A stretch of DNA of 64,000 nucleotides from Candidatus Gastranaerophilales bacterium (GTDB lineage: Bacteria > Cyanobacteriota > Vampirovibrionia > Gastranaerophilales > Gastranaerophilaceae): positions 62,001 through 126,000 of the forward strand of contig CANQAV010000002.1 in the NCBI GenBank assembly GCA_947589425.1. The letters run 5' to 3'. The notes below the pieces were generated by a model, which was not told the origin of the DNA, did no database searches, and saw only the letters and a program-made list of their open reading frames with translations. Below are positions 16,421 through 26,511 of the stretch, in pieces (the first letter of the stretch is position 1; each line of letters opens with the position of its first letter). Both the position numbers and the translations under genes were made by a program.

Positions 16421-17975
16421 ATATATCTTGAGAATCGTCAATTAATTCCGAAGTTTCTGATTTTAAGGTCTGTCCGATTGCTTTTTCAAGCTTTGCTCTT
16501 GCGCTGTTATAGTCATATATTGTTTTATAATAGTTTAATTTTGCCTGAGCAAGCGCAGATTGAGAATCTTTTAATTCGATTGCATCACCATATCCTACGG
16601 AATATCTTCCCGAGGTGAGCTCAAAATTTTCCTGTGCCCTGTCCATTGCGGTTTTCATTACGGGAATACGGGCTTTTGCATCTTTAAGTGCGGTATAAAC
16701 ACTTTGAATTTCATAATAGATGTCGTTTAATCTTGCTTTTGTATCAAACTGCACTTGTTCATATGCGGCTTTTGCTTCTTTGTATTGATTTCTGACTAAA
16801 ACGGGGTTAACTGTAGGGAAGGTTAAAAATCCGCCGTAATTATACCATTCTCTGTCCGTCCAATCATCAATACCGCCTCTTGCATATGCCGCTTGAAATT
16901 CAAGAGAAGGCATCATTGTTTTCCATACCAATTTAACGCTTTGATTTGCGCTATCCACATCAAGCATTGCGCCTTTTAAATCTGGACGGTTTTCGTTTGC
17001 AATTTCAACCGCTTCTTTCATTGTAATTTTAACGGGCTCATATCTTAAAGCCGTATCTATTGTATAAGGGTCAACAAAAGGAAGTCCTATTGCATTATTT
17101 AATTGTGAATATGCTATATCGACGTTATTTTGAGCCGAGATAAGCTCTGCTCTTGCATCTTCCATGTTTGTCTGGGCAAACAATACATCTACTTTTGTTT
17201 TAGTACCGACTTCCCAAAAAGCCAGCGCTTGCTGATATGTTTTTGTATAGCTTTCAAGCGTTTCTGTGGCAACTTTTTTCCTGTCAAAAGCATAAAGAAG
17301 ATTGTAATATGCATCTTTAACGGCGCAAACAACTTCGTTTACGGTTGTATCAATGTCGGTTTTTGCTTTTTCATAAGCTATTTTATCAATAGTGTATTTG
17401 TTTTGGGTATAACCAAAGTCCCAAACCAGCTGTTTAATGCCGATTGAGCCTGCGGTATATTTATTAAAAGCGCTCGCTTTAATATTTTTAATCATAGATA
17501 AATCGGGCATGTTGTGGTTGATTGATGTTGACCAGTCAAGACGGGGTGTGTAGCCCGAGAGGGTTTCATATTTTTGATATTTTGCAATTTCCGTTTTTGC
17601 ATAAGCTGATTTAATTTTAGGATTATTAATTAAAGCAAGCTCAAGACAATCGGACAAATTTAATTCAACCGATTTTGAAATTCCCCCTTCAAGCTTAATT
17701 GCTTTATCCGAGGCTTCTCCCACATTCATATATACATCTGTCGGGATAGAATATTCTTCTTTTACTTTTGGGGTAATTTTATACTGTTTTTTTGGTTTTT
17801 CGGCTTTAACTTTAATTTTCTTTTCTTTCTTCGGCTTTTTAAATATAGTTTTACCTACATCCAAATCTTTTTGAGATGTTTCATTTTCAACATCGGAAAT
17901 TTCTTCTTGAGCTAAAGCAGTGCAAGAAAACAACAGACATAAAACAATAAATGAAGTTTTCAGTTTTCTATCCAT
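16419..17975 (-). CDS. TolC-family outer-membrane efflux channel
   Basis: A 518-residue outer-membrane factor. An N-terminal signal peptide (about 1-22, ending CTALAQ) is followed by a basic, lysine-rich linker to ~residue 70, then two outer-membrane-efflux repeats (ELALINNPKIKSAYAKTE... and EIANENRPDLKGAMLDVD...) with long coiled-coil helices. It would carry substrates across the outer membrane from the RND pump encoded immediately upstream: the pump's stop TAG directly abuts this ATG. The lysine-rich linker after the signal peptide is longer than in enteric TolC. Confidence 0.93.
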   Translation of the reverse strand: MDRKLKTSFIVLCLLFSCTALAQEEISDVENETSQKDLDVGKTIFKKPKKEKKIKVKAEKPKKQYKITPKVKEEYSIPTDVYMNVGEASDKAIKLEGGISKSVELNLSDCLELALINNPKIKSAYAKTEIAKYQKYETLSGYTPRLDWSTSINHNMPDLSMIKNIKASAFNKYTAGSIGIKQLVWDFGYTQNKYTIDKIAYEKAKTDIDTTVNEVVCAVKDAYYNLLYAFDRKKVATETLESYTKTYQQALAFWEVGTKTKVDVLFAQTNMEDARAELISAQNNVDIAYSQLNNAIGLPFVDPYTIDTALRYEPVKITMKEAVEIANENRPDLKGAMLDVDSANQSVKLVWKTMMPSLEFQAAYARGGIDDWTDREWYNYGGFLTFPTVNPVLVRNQYKEAKAAYEQVQFDTKARLNDIYYEIQSVYTALKDAKARIPVMKTAMDRAQENFELTSGRYSVGYGDAIELKDSQSALAQAKLNYYKTIYDYNSARAKLEKAIGQTLKSETSELIDDSQDI

Positions 17976-20900
17976 CTATTTTTTGTTTTCTCCTTCTGCT
18001 TTATTATCATTATGACATTTCTTTTTGGAATTTTCTCTTAACTGCTGAATTATTACATAAAACGCAGGTACTAAAATTGTACCTATAATTGCAGCTGCGC
18101 TCATTCCGCCAAAAACAGTAACACCGAGTGATTTTCTTGATTGAGAGCCCGGACCTACCGCAAATACCAGAGGAAGAATACCGAATATGAAGGCTAATAC
18201 CGTCATCATAACAGCTCTAAACCTTGTTGTCGCAGCTTTAATTGCGGCATTAATAATTCCCAAACCGTTTTCATCGTGTTCGGTTTTTGCAAATTCTATA
18301 ATCAAAATAGCCTGTTTTGCGGCAAGACCGATTAACATTATAAGCCCGATTTGAGCGTATAAATCAAGAGATTGCCCCCATAAATATTGGAATAAGATTG
18401 CTCCTAACATCGCAATAGGTGCAATTAACATAACTCCGACCGGAAGCATCCAGCTTTCATAAAGCGCTACAAGGAACAGATATACAAATATTAAAGACAT
18501 CAAAAGTACAATAGCAGTCTGCCCTTGTGATTCAATTTCCTGTAGCGACGTACCCGACCAAGCAAAACCTATGTCGGAAGGAAGGTTTTCTCTTGATAAT
18601 TTTTCCATTTCCTTGATTGCATCTCCGCTTGATTGACCTTTTGCGGGGTTTCCCTGAATTTGAATTGATTTATACATATTAAATCTTGTAATATCATAAG
18701 GACCCGTTGTGGGCTCAATTCTTACGATTGAAGATAAAGGTGCGGATGCGCCCGAGGCTGTTTTTACATATACTTTATCAATTGAATTTATGGTTGAGCG
18801 GTATTCTTCCATAGCAGACATCATAACCCTGAAAACACGTCCGTATAAGTTAAAGTCATTTACGTAATAAGTACCGAACTGGCTTGATAGAGCCGTGTAA
18901 ACATCGTTAATATTAATACCCTGTGCAAGTATTTTTTCATAATCAATATTAACCATTAACTGCGGAGTTTGCGAGTTATATTGAGTAAATACGCTTGTTA
19001 ATTTCGGGTCTTGATTTGCTTTTAAGATAAGTTTTTTAGCTTCGTTATGAAGTTCTTGAGGAGTTCTTTCACCTTTATCCAAAAGCTGATATTCAAAACC
19101 TCCGAACATACTTAAACCCGTAATTGCGGGGGGAATAAATGAAAACATGCTTGTGTTGGGATATTTAGAGCTTAGCGCATTTGCCTGAGCAATGATATCT
19201 TCAACCTGTTGATGAGATTTAGCTTTCTTTTCTTTCGACATGAAAATATATTTCAAAAAGCTCGGATTAAGCCTTTTGTGCCAATCGTCAAGGTGTAAAA
19301 TCATAATTGATGTGTTTTGTCCGTTAAAGCCGTTTAAGGTTAAAACAGAAGTAATTCCGGGGATTTTCAGGTATTCATTTGTTAACTCTGTTGTTAAATC
19401 GTTTGTTTTAGAAAGTGATGAGCCGTCTTTTAATTGAATACTTGTAAAAATAGCGCCAGAATCTTCGGAAGGAAGAAAACCCGAAGGTATTAATTTAAAC
19501 ATTCCGATTAAAGAAAGTATTAAAATAATATATGTGATAATTGTTCTTTTCGGAGCTTCAATAAAGTATCTTGAGCCTTCCATGTAGTTTGTTTTTGTTC
19601 TTTCAAATGCTCTGTCGAATTTTTTAAGGGATACATCCCATCCGTATGCAATAAATTCTCCCCAGGCTTTAAGCTGTTCTAAGCCTTTTAAATCTTTTTT
19701 ATCTGCCCAATAATCGTTATATAATTCCCTGTATTTTTCATAATAGCTTCTTTTGGGCATATCTTCTTTACTTCTTAAGAAAATAGCACATAAAGCGGGA
19801 GCCAATGTCAGCGCCATAATTGTTGAAATACCAACTGAAACGGCGATTGTAATTGCAAATTGCTGATACATTTTTCCCGTAATTCCGGGGATAAAAGCAA
19901 CCGGAACAAATACCGCCATTAATACCAAAGATGTTGCAATTACGGCGCTTGAAACTTCTTCCATTGATATAATTGAGGCTTCTTTGGGTTTTAATCCTCT
20001 TTCTATGTGCCTTTGTACGTTCTCGACCACAACTATTGCGTCGTCGACGACCGTACCTACCGCAAGCACAAGCCCGAACAATGTCAGAGTGTTAATTGAA
20101 AAACCAAAAGCGCTGAATGCGGCAAATGTTCCGATTAAAGAAACCGGAATTGCACAGAAAGGCACAATACTTGCTCTCCAGTCCCCCAAGAACAGATATA
20201 CCGTTGCAACAACGATAAATATGGCAAGAACAATTGCTTTTACAACTTCCGCAAGAGAATCTTTGATATAATCCGTTGAATCTCTGAATACATAATAGCT
20301 TATTCCTTCGGGGAAGGATTTAGAGAGTTCTTCCATTTTTTTGTTGCATTTTTGAGCAACATCAATAGCATTAGCATATGATAATTGGTTAACGGACATA
20401 ACGGCAACTGATTTGTTATCAATTCGACCGTCGGTGATATAGTTTTCGCCCATTAATTGAACTTGAGCAATGTCTTTCAATCTTATGGTCTGACCGTTTG
20501 TACCTGCTCTTACAATGATGTTTTCAAATTCTTCCTGTGTTTTAAGACGTCCGGGAGTCCTTAAAGTAAGCGCCATATCGGTTTTTTCGACTAAAGGCTC
20601 GTTACCCAGAGCACCTGCCGATACTTGAGCATTTTGCGCCGTTATGGCATTTGAAACCTCGTTTGGCGAAACATTAAGAGCCGCCATTTTTTGGCTGTCA
20701 AGCCAAACTCTCATTGAATAATCTTTTCCGCCGAATACCTGAACTTCCGCAACACCGTATATACGGGCGAGTTCATCTTTTAAATAGATTGCGGCATAGT
20801 TTGAAAGAGTTATAAGGTCAACGGAATTGTCGGGAGAATAAATTCCGTAATATAAAAGTCCGCCGCCGCCCGTGTTTTGCTTAACGGTTAAGCCGTATCT

Positions 20901-21269
20901 CGATACATCCGAGGGCAGACGAGAGGTCACAAGGGATACTTTATTTTGTACGTTAACAACGTTCATATCGGGGTTTGAGCCTACTTCAAAATATATCGTA
21001 AGGCGGTATTGACCGTCTTCTGAATCAGAGGTCATATAAAGCATTCTTTCAACCCCGTTAACGGCCGATTCAATGGGGGCAGCAACGGTTGATTCTATAA
21101 CGTCTGAGGATGCGCCCGTGTAGGTTGCGCTGACAGTTACCTGAGGCGGGGTTATTGTCGGGTATTCCTCTAAAGGCAGACTTTTCATTGCAATAAAACC
21201 CACAAGCATTATTACAATAGATATTACAAATGCAAATCTAGGACGTTCTATGAAAAATTTTGAAAACAT
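17976..21269 (-). CDS. RND-family multidrug efflux pump (AcrB-like, HAE1 type)
   Basis: Inner-membrane proton/drug antiporter, 1,097 residues, with the [21 protein letters not shown] first transmembrane helix, two large periplasmic loops, and the TM4 proton-relay [19 protein letters not shown] (two aspartates), matched by the second-half relay region ([16 protein letters not shown], with the family lysine). The extra length over AcrB comes mainly from a ~60-residue charged insertion around 500-560 between the two halves. It lies between adaptor and TolC genes in the usual order, with a 21-base gap to the adaptor. Substrates cannot be predicted. Confidence 0.96.
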   Translation of the reverse strand: MFSKFFIERPRFAFVISIVIMLVGFIAMKSLPLEEYPTITPPQVTVSATYTGASSDVIESTVAAPIESAVNGVERMLYMTSDSEDGQYRLTIYFEVGSNPDMNVVNVQNKVSLVTSRLPSDVSRYGLTVKQNTGGGGLLYYGIYSPDNSVDLITLSNYAAIYLKDELARIYGVAEVQVFGGKDYSMRVWLDSQKMAALNVSPNEVSNAITAQNAQVSAGALGNEPLVEKTDMALTLRTPGRLKTQEEFENIIVRAGTNGQTIRLKDIAQVQLMGENYITDGRIDNKSVAVMSVNQLSYANAIDVAQKCNKKMEELSKSFPEGISYYVFRDSTDYIKDSLAEVVKAIVLAIFIVVATVYLFLGDWRASIVPFCAIPVSLIGTFAAFSAFGFSINTLTLFGLVLAVGTVVDDAIVVVENVQRHIERGLKPKEASIISMEEVSSAVIATSLVLMAVFVPVAFIPGITGKMYQQFAITIAVSVGISTIMALTLAPALCAIFLRSKEDMPKRSYYEKYRELYNDYWADKKDLKGLEQLKAWGEFIAYGWDVSLKKFDRAFERTKTNYMEGSRYFIEAPKRTIITYIILILSLIGMFKLIPSGFLPSEDSGAIFTSIQLKDGSSLSKTNDLTTELTNEYLKIPGITSVLTLNGFNGQNTSIMILHLDDWHKRLNPSFLKYIFMSKEKKAKSHQQVEDIIAQANALSSKYPNTSMFSFIPPAITGLSMFGGFEYQLLDKGERTPQELHNEAKKLILKANQDPKLTSVFTQYNSQTPQLMVNIDYEKILAQGININDVYTALSSQFGTYYVNDFNLYGRVFRVMMSAMEEYRSTINSIDKVYVKTASGASAPLSSIVRIEPTTGPYDITRFNMYKSIQIQGNPAKGQSSGDAIKEMEKLSRENLPSDIGFAWSGTSLQEIESQGQTAIVLLMSLIFVYLFLVALYESWMLPVGVMLIAPIAMLGAILFQYLWGQSLDLYAQIGLIMLIGLAAKQAILIIEFAKTEHDENGLGIINAAIKAATTRFRAVMMTVLAFIFGILPLVFAVGPGSQSRKSLGVTVFGGMSAAAIIGTILVPAFYVIIQQLRENSKKKCHNDNKAEGENKK

Positions 21270-21290
21270 TTATCTCCCCGTTGTTATTGC

Positions 21291-22433
21291 TTAATTTTGT
21301 TCGGATTTCTCCTGAACTTTTACTTTCATTTTTGGCATTAATTTTGTTAAATTGGTTGAAATATACTTATCCCCTTTGTTTAAACCTTCTTTTATAATCC
21401 AATAGTTTTCATATTGACCGCCGTCTTTAAAATATTTCTGACCGACAAGCCCTTCATCATTTACGGTATAAATAAATTTGCCTTTTGAATCCTGCATTGT
21501 TAAATCCTGCGGGATTACAAGAGCATTAATTTTTTTGTTTGAATAAACTTTTACTTTTACAAAATCTCCGGGGATTAAGATATTTTCATCATTTTTAAAT
21601 GTTGCCCGAAAATCAAGCGTACCTGTTGTACTTGATATTTGATTATCCCAAAAATCCTGTACGCCTTTTTCGGAATATACTTTTCCGCTTGGTAAAATTA
21701 TATCCGCTTTAATTGCTTCCCCGCCTTTTTTGGGGATAAATTCCGAACTTCTTAATTTATCAAACTGTTTTGAATCAACCGAATATTTAACATATATCGG
21801 GTTTGTTTTTGTAACGGTTGCTAAAGTTCCCGAAGATATATTTACATAGTTTCCTTCTTGAATTTGAAGAGAGCCGATTTTTCCGTCAACGGGAGATTTA
21901 ACGGATGTATAGCCGTAATTTCTTTGTGCTTCCGCAAGTTGTGCCTGAGCCGATTTAACCGCAGCGGCTGCGGATTTTTTATCGGCTAAAAGTCCGTCAT
22001 AAGTTGATTTTGATATGAAATCTTTTTTAACAAGCTCTTCTCCTCTGGCATAATCTCTTTCGGCTTTATAGAGTGCCGCTTTTGCATTTTCAAGATTTGC
22101 TTTTGCCTGATTTAAATTATTCAAATACTGAGCGGGCTCAATTGTAAATAAAAGCTGTCCTTTTTTTACAAAATCCCCTTCTTTAAAATATTTTTTCTGT
22201 AAATAGCCGTCAATTCTTGCAACTAAATCCACTTTATCCATGGATTGAACTCTTCCCGGGATTTCAATTGAATCCGAAATTTCCGTTTCGCCGATTTCGC
22301 TGAGTTCAACCGTTGGAGTGCTTGTCAGTTTTAATTGCTTCGCTCTTTGGTATTCTCCTGTTTTGGTGATTGTAAACCTTATTGCTATTAATATAAGTAT
22401 GACTATTGATGAAATTATCAATATTTTTTTCAT
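21291..22433 (-). CDS. Periplasmic adaptor (membrane fusion) protein of the RND efflux system
   Basis: A 380-residue adaptor linking pump and channel. N-terminal membrane anchor (about 4-22), biotinyl-lipoyl half-motifs (VARIDGYLQKKYFKEGDFVKKGQLLF and SPVDGKIGSLQIQEGNYV), a central alpha-helical hairpin (about 95-165) and a beta-barrel/membrane-proximal C-terminus. It is the first gene of the operon adaptor-pump-channel. No TetR or other local repressor gene adjoins it, so control is either from elsewhere or constitutive. Confidence 0.95.
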   Translation of the reverse strand: MKKILIISSIVILILIAIRFTITKTGEYQRAKQLKLTSTPTVELSEIGETEISDSIEIPGRVQSMDKVDLVARIDGYLQKKYFKEGDFVKKGQLLFTIEPAQYLNNLNQAKANLENAKAALYKAERDYARGEELVKKDFISKSTYDGLLADKKSAAAAVKSAQAQLAEAQRNYGYTSVKSPVDGKIGSLQIQEGNYVNISSGTLATVTKTNPIYVKYSVDSKQFDKLRSSEFIPKKGGEAIKADIILPSGKVYSEKGVQDFWDNQISSTTGTLDFRATFKNDENILIPGDFVKVKVYSNKKINALVIPQDLTMQDSKGKFIYTVNDEGLVGQKYFKDGGQYENYWIIKEGLNKGDKYISTNLTKLMPKMKVKVQEKSEQN

Positions 22434-22656
22434 AGAAAAATTGTATTCTCCCCTGTGTGACTGTTATTATCATAAATCATTTATATACAAGAATGCAAAT
22501 CCTACATATTGCGTATTTTTTCAAATTGTAAATAAAAAAATAATTTTTTAAGCTCCCCTGTTTTGTTAATTTTCGTTTTATACTATCGGGCAATTTAAAA
22601 AAAATAAAAATTGAGATAATAAGATTATCCCCTTAGATTTAAGGAAGGAGGAAAGT

Positions 22657-22812
22657 ATGTTTAAGAATAAATATTTAGAAGATATTTTAGAAAAAGTCAA
22701 AAAATATGATGAAAAAGCAACAAATCCTTTTTTAAGCAGTGAAATTGAATATAATCCTTTTAAATCAATTTATGAACAAACTTATATTTGGGTTGAAAAA
22801 ATAAAAGAATAA
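22657..22812 (+). CDS. Unknown 51-residue protein
   Basis: Short ORF starting MFKNKYLEDILEKVKKYDEK and ending WVEKIKE. An extended Shine-Dalgarno sequence (AAGGAAGGAGG, 22641-22651) lies 5 bases before the ATG, the strongest in the window, which makes translation likely. The peptide is charged and predicted helical at both ends with a central NPF...YNPF stretch; no membrane span. It stops 2 bases before the stop codon of the convergent TPR gene. Family unknown. Confidence 0.72.
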   Translation: MFKNKYLEDILEKVKKYDEKATNPFLSSEIEYNPFKSIYEQTYIWVEKIKE

Positions 22813-22813
22813 T

Positions 22814-24526
22814 TTATAAGTTTATCTCATAATCTTGCGCTATATATTCCTTTCTGTCTTTTAGAGCTTCTTGGGCATTTACATCATTTGAGTTTTCGGC
22901 CAACAGAAGCTCTAAATTGTGTTTAGCTTCTTTGTGGTTTTCATTTTTTGAAAGAGCTTTTCCGTAATATTCGATTGCGCCGTTTTTATCTTTCAGTAAT
23001 TCATATATAAAGCCGATGTTAAAAAGAATGTCGGCATTGTCGGGATAGAATTTTAATACTTGTTCAAATTGCTCTATTGCCTGCGGAAATTCCGATTCTT
23101 TAATAAGCGAAACGGCATATGCAACTTTTAACTTTGCATCATTCGGGTTTGTATCAACGGCTTTGCGGAAAGCCTCTTTTGCATCTTTTTGCATTCCTTC
23201 TTTATCAAGCGCAAAACCAATGCCAAAATAATATTCGGAGTTTTTGGGGTTAATATTTATGGCTTTTCTGTAGTTTATAATTGCTTCGGGGTAATTTTTT
23301 GATATGTAATTACATCTTGCCAGCTGGAAATATATTTCTTCGTTATCCTGACAATATTCAAGCGCTTCATCAAATTTATTGAAAGCTTCCGTGAAGTCGC
23401 CTTTTTTGTAAGTGTTAACCGCCCAAGCGCAAAGTATATTTGAGAGGTATTTGCTTACGGTTTCTTTTTTGTTTCTCGGAATGCAATCAAGCAATTCTTT
23501 GTATAATTTTACTCCTGCTTCAAATTGTGGGAATGTTGTGTAATCTTCCGCCAAATTTAAATTCAAAACAGATTCTTTCGGGTTTTGCTCTAATATTTTC
23601 TTTAAAATTTCAATTGCTTCATCGGTCTGCTTGTTTTTGATAAGCGCATTACATAAAGACTTTTGGCATTGAATGTATTCTTCACCTTTTGAAGGTATGA
23701 TTGAAACTATTTTTTTATAGGTTTCAATTGCTTCTTTTTGATAGTTTAAAATTGAGTATACTTGTGCAATTCTTTTTAGGATTTCAATGTCGTTTCCTTT
23801 TAGGAAAATTGTTTTATGACAATATTTTAAACAATCTTCCCAGAATTGATTTTTAAAAGCTAAATCTGCAAGCAGGGAAAGAATGTTTGTGTTGTTCGGA
23901 TCTTTTTCAATGATATTTTCATATTCAAGATATGCTGTTTTAAAATCTCCGGTTTTTTCATTTAATTCGGCTAATTTATAGTGCAGCTCATAAATTTTAG
24001 TTCCATCTGTTTCTTGTTCCAAAATATTTTTATACAATTCAATTGCTTTGGTGAAATTTTGTTCGGCTTCATATAATGAAGATAAGTCATACAGCTGTTT
24101 TAAGTTTTGGGAGTTTAGGGTTAATTGTTCATACAGCTCTATTGCTCTTGATTTAGGACCGTTTTTAAAATAATAAGAAGCAAGAAATTTTTGAGCTTCA
24201 TTATCATCTTTATTAACGGATAAAATTGCTTCATATTCAATTTGTGCTTTATGTTCATTATTTTCCCGCAAAAACGCCCCGGCAAGAATTTTTCTTAATT
24301 CAATATTGTTGAAATTTTTTTCAAGCTCTCTTTGCGCATATTTTTCAAGCTGAGAAAACTGTCCTTCTTCAAACATTTTTCTGCATTTTTCAATGCTGTC
24401 CGAGCTTATGTTTTCCGCTTCTTTCTTTTTTATGTTTTTGTTAACGGAAATTGTTGCAAAAAGAATATAGCATACAATTATTGCACTTGCGAATATAGTT
24501 AATCCGATAACAAAAAATATGTTCAT
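22814..24526 (-). CDS. Membrane-anchored TPR repeat protein
   Basis: About 570 residues: an N-terminal transmembrane helix (IFFVIGLTIFASAIIVCYIL) followed by some 13-14 tetratricopeptide repeats, many with the AIELYKNIL/AIEYYGKALSKN pattern, probably on the cytoplasmic side. TPR arrays are protein-binding scaffolds; the partner is unknown. An ATG at 24535 is in frame, but a -35/TATAAT promoter ends 7 bases before the ATG at 24526 and itself overlaps 24535, so I favour a leaderless start at 24526. Divergent from the MCE gene. Confidence 0.85.
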   Translation of the reverse strand: MNIFFVIGLTIFASAIIVCYILFATISVNKNIKKKEAENISSDSIEKCRKMFEEGQFSQLEKYAQRELEKNFNNIELRKILAGAFLRENNEHKAQIEYEAILSVNKDDNEAQKFLASYYFKNGPKSRAIELYEQLTLNSQNLKQLYDLSSLYEAEQNFTKAIELYKNILEQETDGTKIYELHYKLAELNEKTGDFKTAYLEYENIIEKDPNNTNILSLLADLAFKNQFWEDCLKYCHKTIFLKGNDIEILKRIAQVYSILNYQKEAIETYKKIVSIIPSKGEEYIQCQKSLCNALIKNKQTDEAIEILKKILEQNPKESVLNLNLAEDYTTFPQFEAGVKLYKELLDCIPRNKKETVSKYLSNILCAWAVNTYKKGDFTEAFNKFDEALEYCQDNEEIYFQLARCNYISKNYPEAIINYRKAININPKNSEYYFGIGFALDKEGMQKDAKEAFRKAVDTNPNDAKLKVAYAVSLIKESEFPQAIEQFEQVLKFYPDNADILFNIGFIYELLKDKNGAIEYYGKALSKNENHKEAKHNLELLLAENSNDVNAQEALKDRKEYIAQDYEINL

Positions 24527-24533
24527 ATTTGAC

Positions 24534-24562
24534 ATTATACTATTTGTAATATAAATAGTAAA
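24534..24562 (-). promoter_or_regulatory. Predicted promoter giving a leaderless TPR-gene mRNA
   Basis: Minus strand TTTACT (24562-24557), 17-base spacer, perfect TATAAT (24539-24534). The box ends 7 bases before ATG 24526, so transcription should start at or next to that A. No Shine-Dalgarno site is present. Confidence 0.65.
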
Positions 24563-24617
24563 TAATTTATCCGATGGGCTAATTTATTTTATTCATTTGA
24601 ATTTTAATATGATTTTT

Positions 24618-25439
24618 ATGAAAAATTTATTAATTATTCTGTTTATTGCTCTTTTAATTTTTTCGGGCATAAAAATATACAGACACTATACCTATCTTCA
24701 AATCGGTGTGCAATTCAGGGAAATTGCTCCTATACACGGAAAATTTCCCGTATATTATAAAGGAATTATAATAGGCAGGACAAAAGGCTCTAAACATTCG
24801 CCCAACCTTGAACATACAATAGTTAACCTTATTTTGTTTCATAAGGGTATAAAAGTTCCGAAAAATACCTCGGTTTTATTGAAAAAAGAACGAATAAACA
24901 ACAGGGACAGAGCTTTCCTTGAATTTATATATCCAAAAAATCCTTCAAAAGAGATGATTAAACAAGGCTCAATTTTAGAAGGGGTTGCCTGCGTTGATAC
25001 AAACACGTTTATATCAAACCAAAATCCTAATGAGCTCGAAGATATTAAAGAAAATATTGTATATTCCACAAAAAATTTGAACGATTCTTTGGCTGAATTA
25101 AACAGGCTTTTGATTAATATGAACAAAATGTTAAAACAAAATGAAAGCAATATATACCAAACAACAAAAAATATTGAGCTCATGACGAGAAAAATTGAAA
25201 AATCGCTTGACGAAAATCAATTAAACAGTGTTTTTTCTTCTCTTTCCAGCACGACGGTTAATTTTTCTCAACTGACCGAAGAAACAAATGATACGATAGC
25301 TTCCACGGTAGATGAAGTTGAAGGTATTTCAAAAAATGTTAATGCGATAACCTGCGGGATAAGAAAGACATTGAGGAAAAAAGGAGGAGGTTTAAGGCTT
25401 TTATTCGGTCAGGTCATTGATGAGTGCAATGAAGAATAG
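24618..25439 (+). CDS. MCE (MlaD-like) domain protein
   Basis: About 273 residues: N-terminal membrane anchor (LLIILFIALLIFSGIKIY), one MCE domain (about 25-120; YYKGIIIGRTKG is the strand that in MlaD reads ...GV.VG.V...) and a long helical, coiled-coil-like C-terminus (about 130-250). MCE proteins form periplasmic rings that move lipids between membranes, normally with MlaE and MlaF partners; none is adjacent. The start is uncertain: TTG 24597, ATG 24609 and ATG 24618 are all in frame and none has a ribosome site. The MCE domain is diverged, and the C-terminus ends with a basic patch. Confidence 0.75.
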   Translation: MKNLLIILFIALLIFSGIKIYRHYTYLQIGVQFREIAPIHGKFPVYYKGIIIGRTKGSKHSPNLEHTIVNLILFHKGIKVPKNTSVLLKKERINNRDRAFLEFIYPKNPSKEMIKQGSILEGVACVDTNTFISNQNPNELEDIKENIVYSTKNLNDSLAELNRLLINMNKMLKQNESNIYQTTKNIELMTRKIEKSLDENQLNSVFSSLSSTTVNFSQLTEETNDTIASTVDEVEGISKNVNAITCGIRKTLRKKGGGLRLLFGQVIDECNEE

Positions 25440-26501
25440 TTATAATATTTGATTTTCCATACTCCAAGCTTTTTTAGGGCATACGGCGGCACAAATTGAA
25501 CAGCCGATACAAAGATTATCCTCGGAGTAATATTTTTTACCTTCTTTTTTGATTGCTTTTTGAGGACAGTTATTTAAACACAAAGAGCAATTAATACAAA
25601 GCTTTTTATCCCATTTGGGTATTCTTAATCTTCTTTCATTGCACTGTGCAAGGGAATATACTTCACCGTCATCTTCAACCAAATCTCCAAAGAGTCCTCC
25701 TTTAAACCATTCTTTTTGAACAAATTCCTGAAGGGATATTTTTTTGTCTTTCTCTTTGTTTGTGTTGGGTACAATTTTTTTCCATTGAGAAAATTTTGTA
25801 AGCTTTGAATATAAATCTTCTCTTTCAATATGTTTTAGAAAATCTTTCATTCCTTCTTTTAAAAATTCCATATCTTTTTTGTTGAGTTTTACAATCTCAA
25901 CACAAGATGCAAGTCCCGAAACATTTCCTCTAAAATATATTGTTCCCCCGACCATTCCCACACAGGAGCGGTTTCCCAATACGGAATTTAAATTTTCACA
26001 TTCATATCCGCATATAATTGCGCTTCCGCCTCCCATAAATTCAAAGGAGAATGAGCCCGTGTTTTTTAATACCCAAAATTCAGGCGGCTCAAATTTGGGG
26101 TCGTGTTTCATTAATGCGCCCGAGCGTGTTCCGACACGTCCGCCTATATATATTTTTCCTCCTGCGGCACAGTGGGAAGCCGTATCGCCGGCATCTTTTT
26201 TAACGGTAATCGTTGCACCGGAATTAAGCCAGCCGACATCAGCAGGTGCCGAGCCTTCAACAACTATATTTGTTCCGTCAAGCGCCATAGCGCCCACTCT
26301 TTGACCGGGGTTTGTGATTTTAAAATTAAGATTTTTTTTCTGATTTTTTGTAAAAACGGCTCCCGCTATATCATGCTGACCCAAGGCTTCAATTTCAAAA
26401 TCTGTATAGCCTTTGTCAATTTTTGCATAAATTGTTTGAAGAAGTTCCTGTGTGGACATTCTTTCATTTTTATTGAGAGCTTTTATTTTACATAATTTCA
26501 T
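25440..26501 (-). CDS. Glutamate synthase, GXGXG-domain subunit with C-terminal ferredoxin domain
   Basis: About 353 residues: the structural beta-helix domain that ends GltB (GAMALDGTNIVVEGSAPADVG, then GGKIYIGGRVGTRSG and GGTIYFRGNVSG repeats), followed after ~residue 285 by two 4Fe-4S motifs (CINCSLCLNNCP and CIGCSICAAVCP). An upstream in-frame ATG at 26558 lies inside the preceding gene; I prefer ATG 26501 because GGGAG sits 5-8 bases ahead of it (ATG 26504 is equally possible). Third gene of a three-gene glutamate synthase operon. The fused ferredoxin domain suggests electrons come from ferredoxin rather than from a GltD/NADPH subunit, which is absent here. Confidence 0.88.
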   Translation of the reverse strand: MKLCKIKALNKNERMSTQELLQTIYAKIDKGYTDFEIEALGQHDIAGAVFTKNQKKNLNFKITNPGQRVGAMALDGTNIVVEGSAPADVGWLNSGATITVKKDAGDTASHCAAGGKIYIGGRVGTRSGALMKHDPKFEPPEFWVLKNTGSFSFEFMGGGSAIICGYECENLNSVLGNRSCVGMVGGTIYFRGNVSGLASCVEIVKLNKKDMEFLKEGMKDFLKHIEREDLYSKLTKFSQWKKIVPNTNKEKDKKISLQEFVQKEWFKGGLFGDLVEDDGEVYSLAQCNERRLRIPKWDKKLCINCSLCLNNCPQKAIKKEGKKYYSEDNLCIGCSICAAVCPKKAWSMENQIL

Positions 26502-26511
26502 CATATCTCCC

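Noticed and set aside
25879-26304. 141-residue plus ORF opposite the glutamate synthase GXGXG gene
   Set aside because: Proline-rich translation typical of antisense of glycine-rich coding DNA; no signals.
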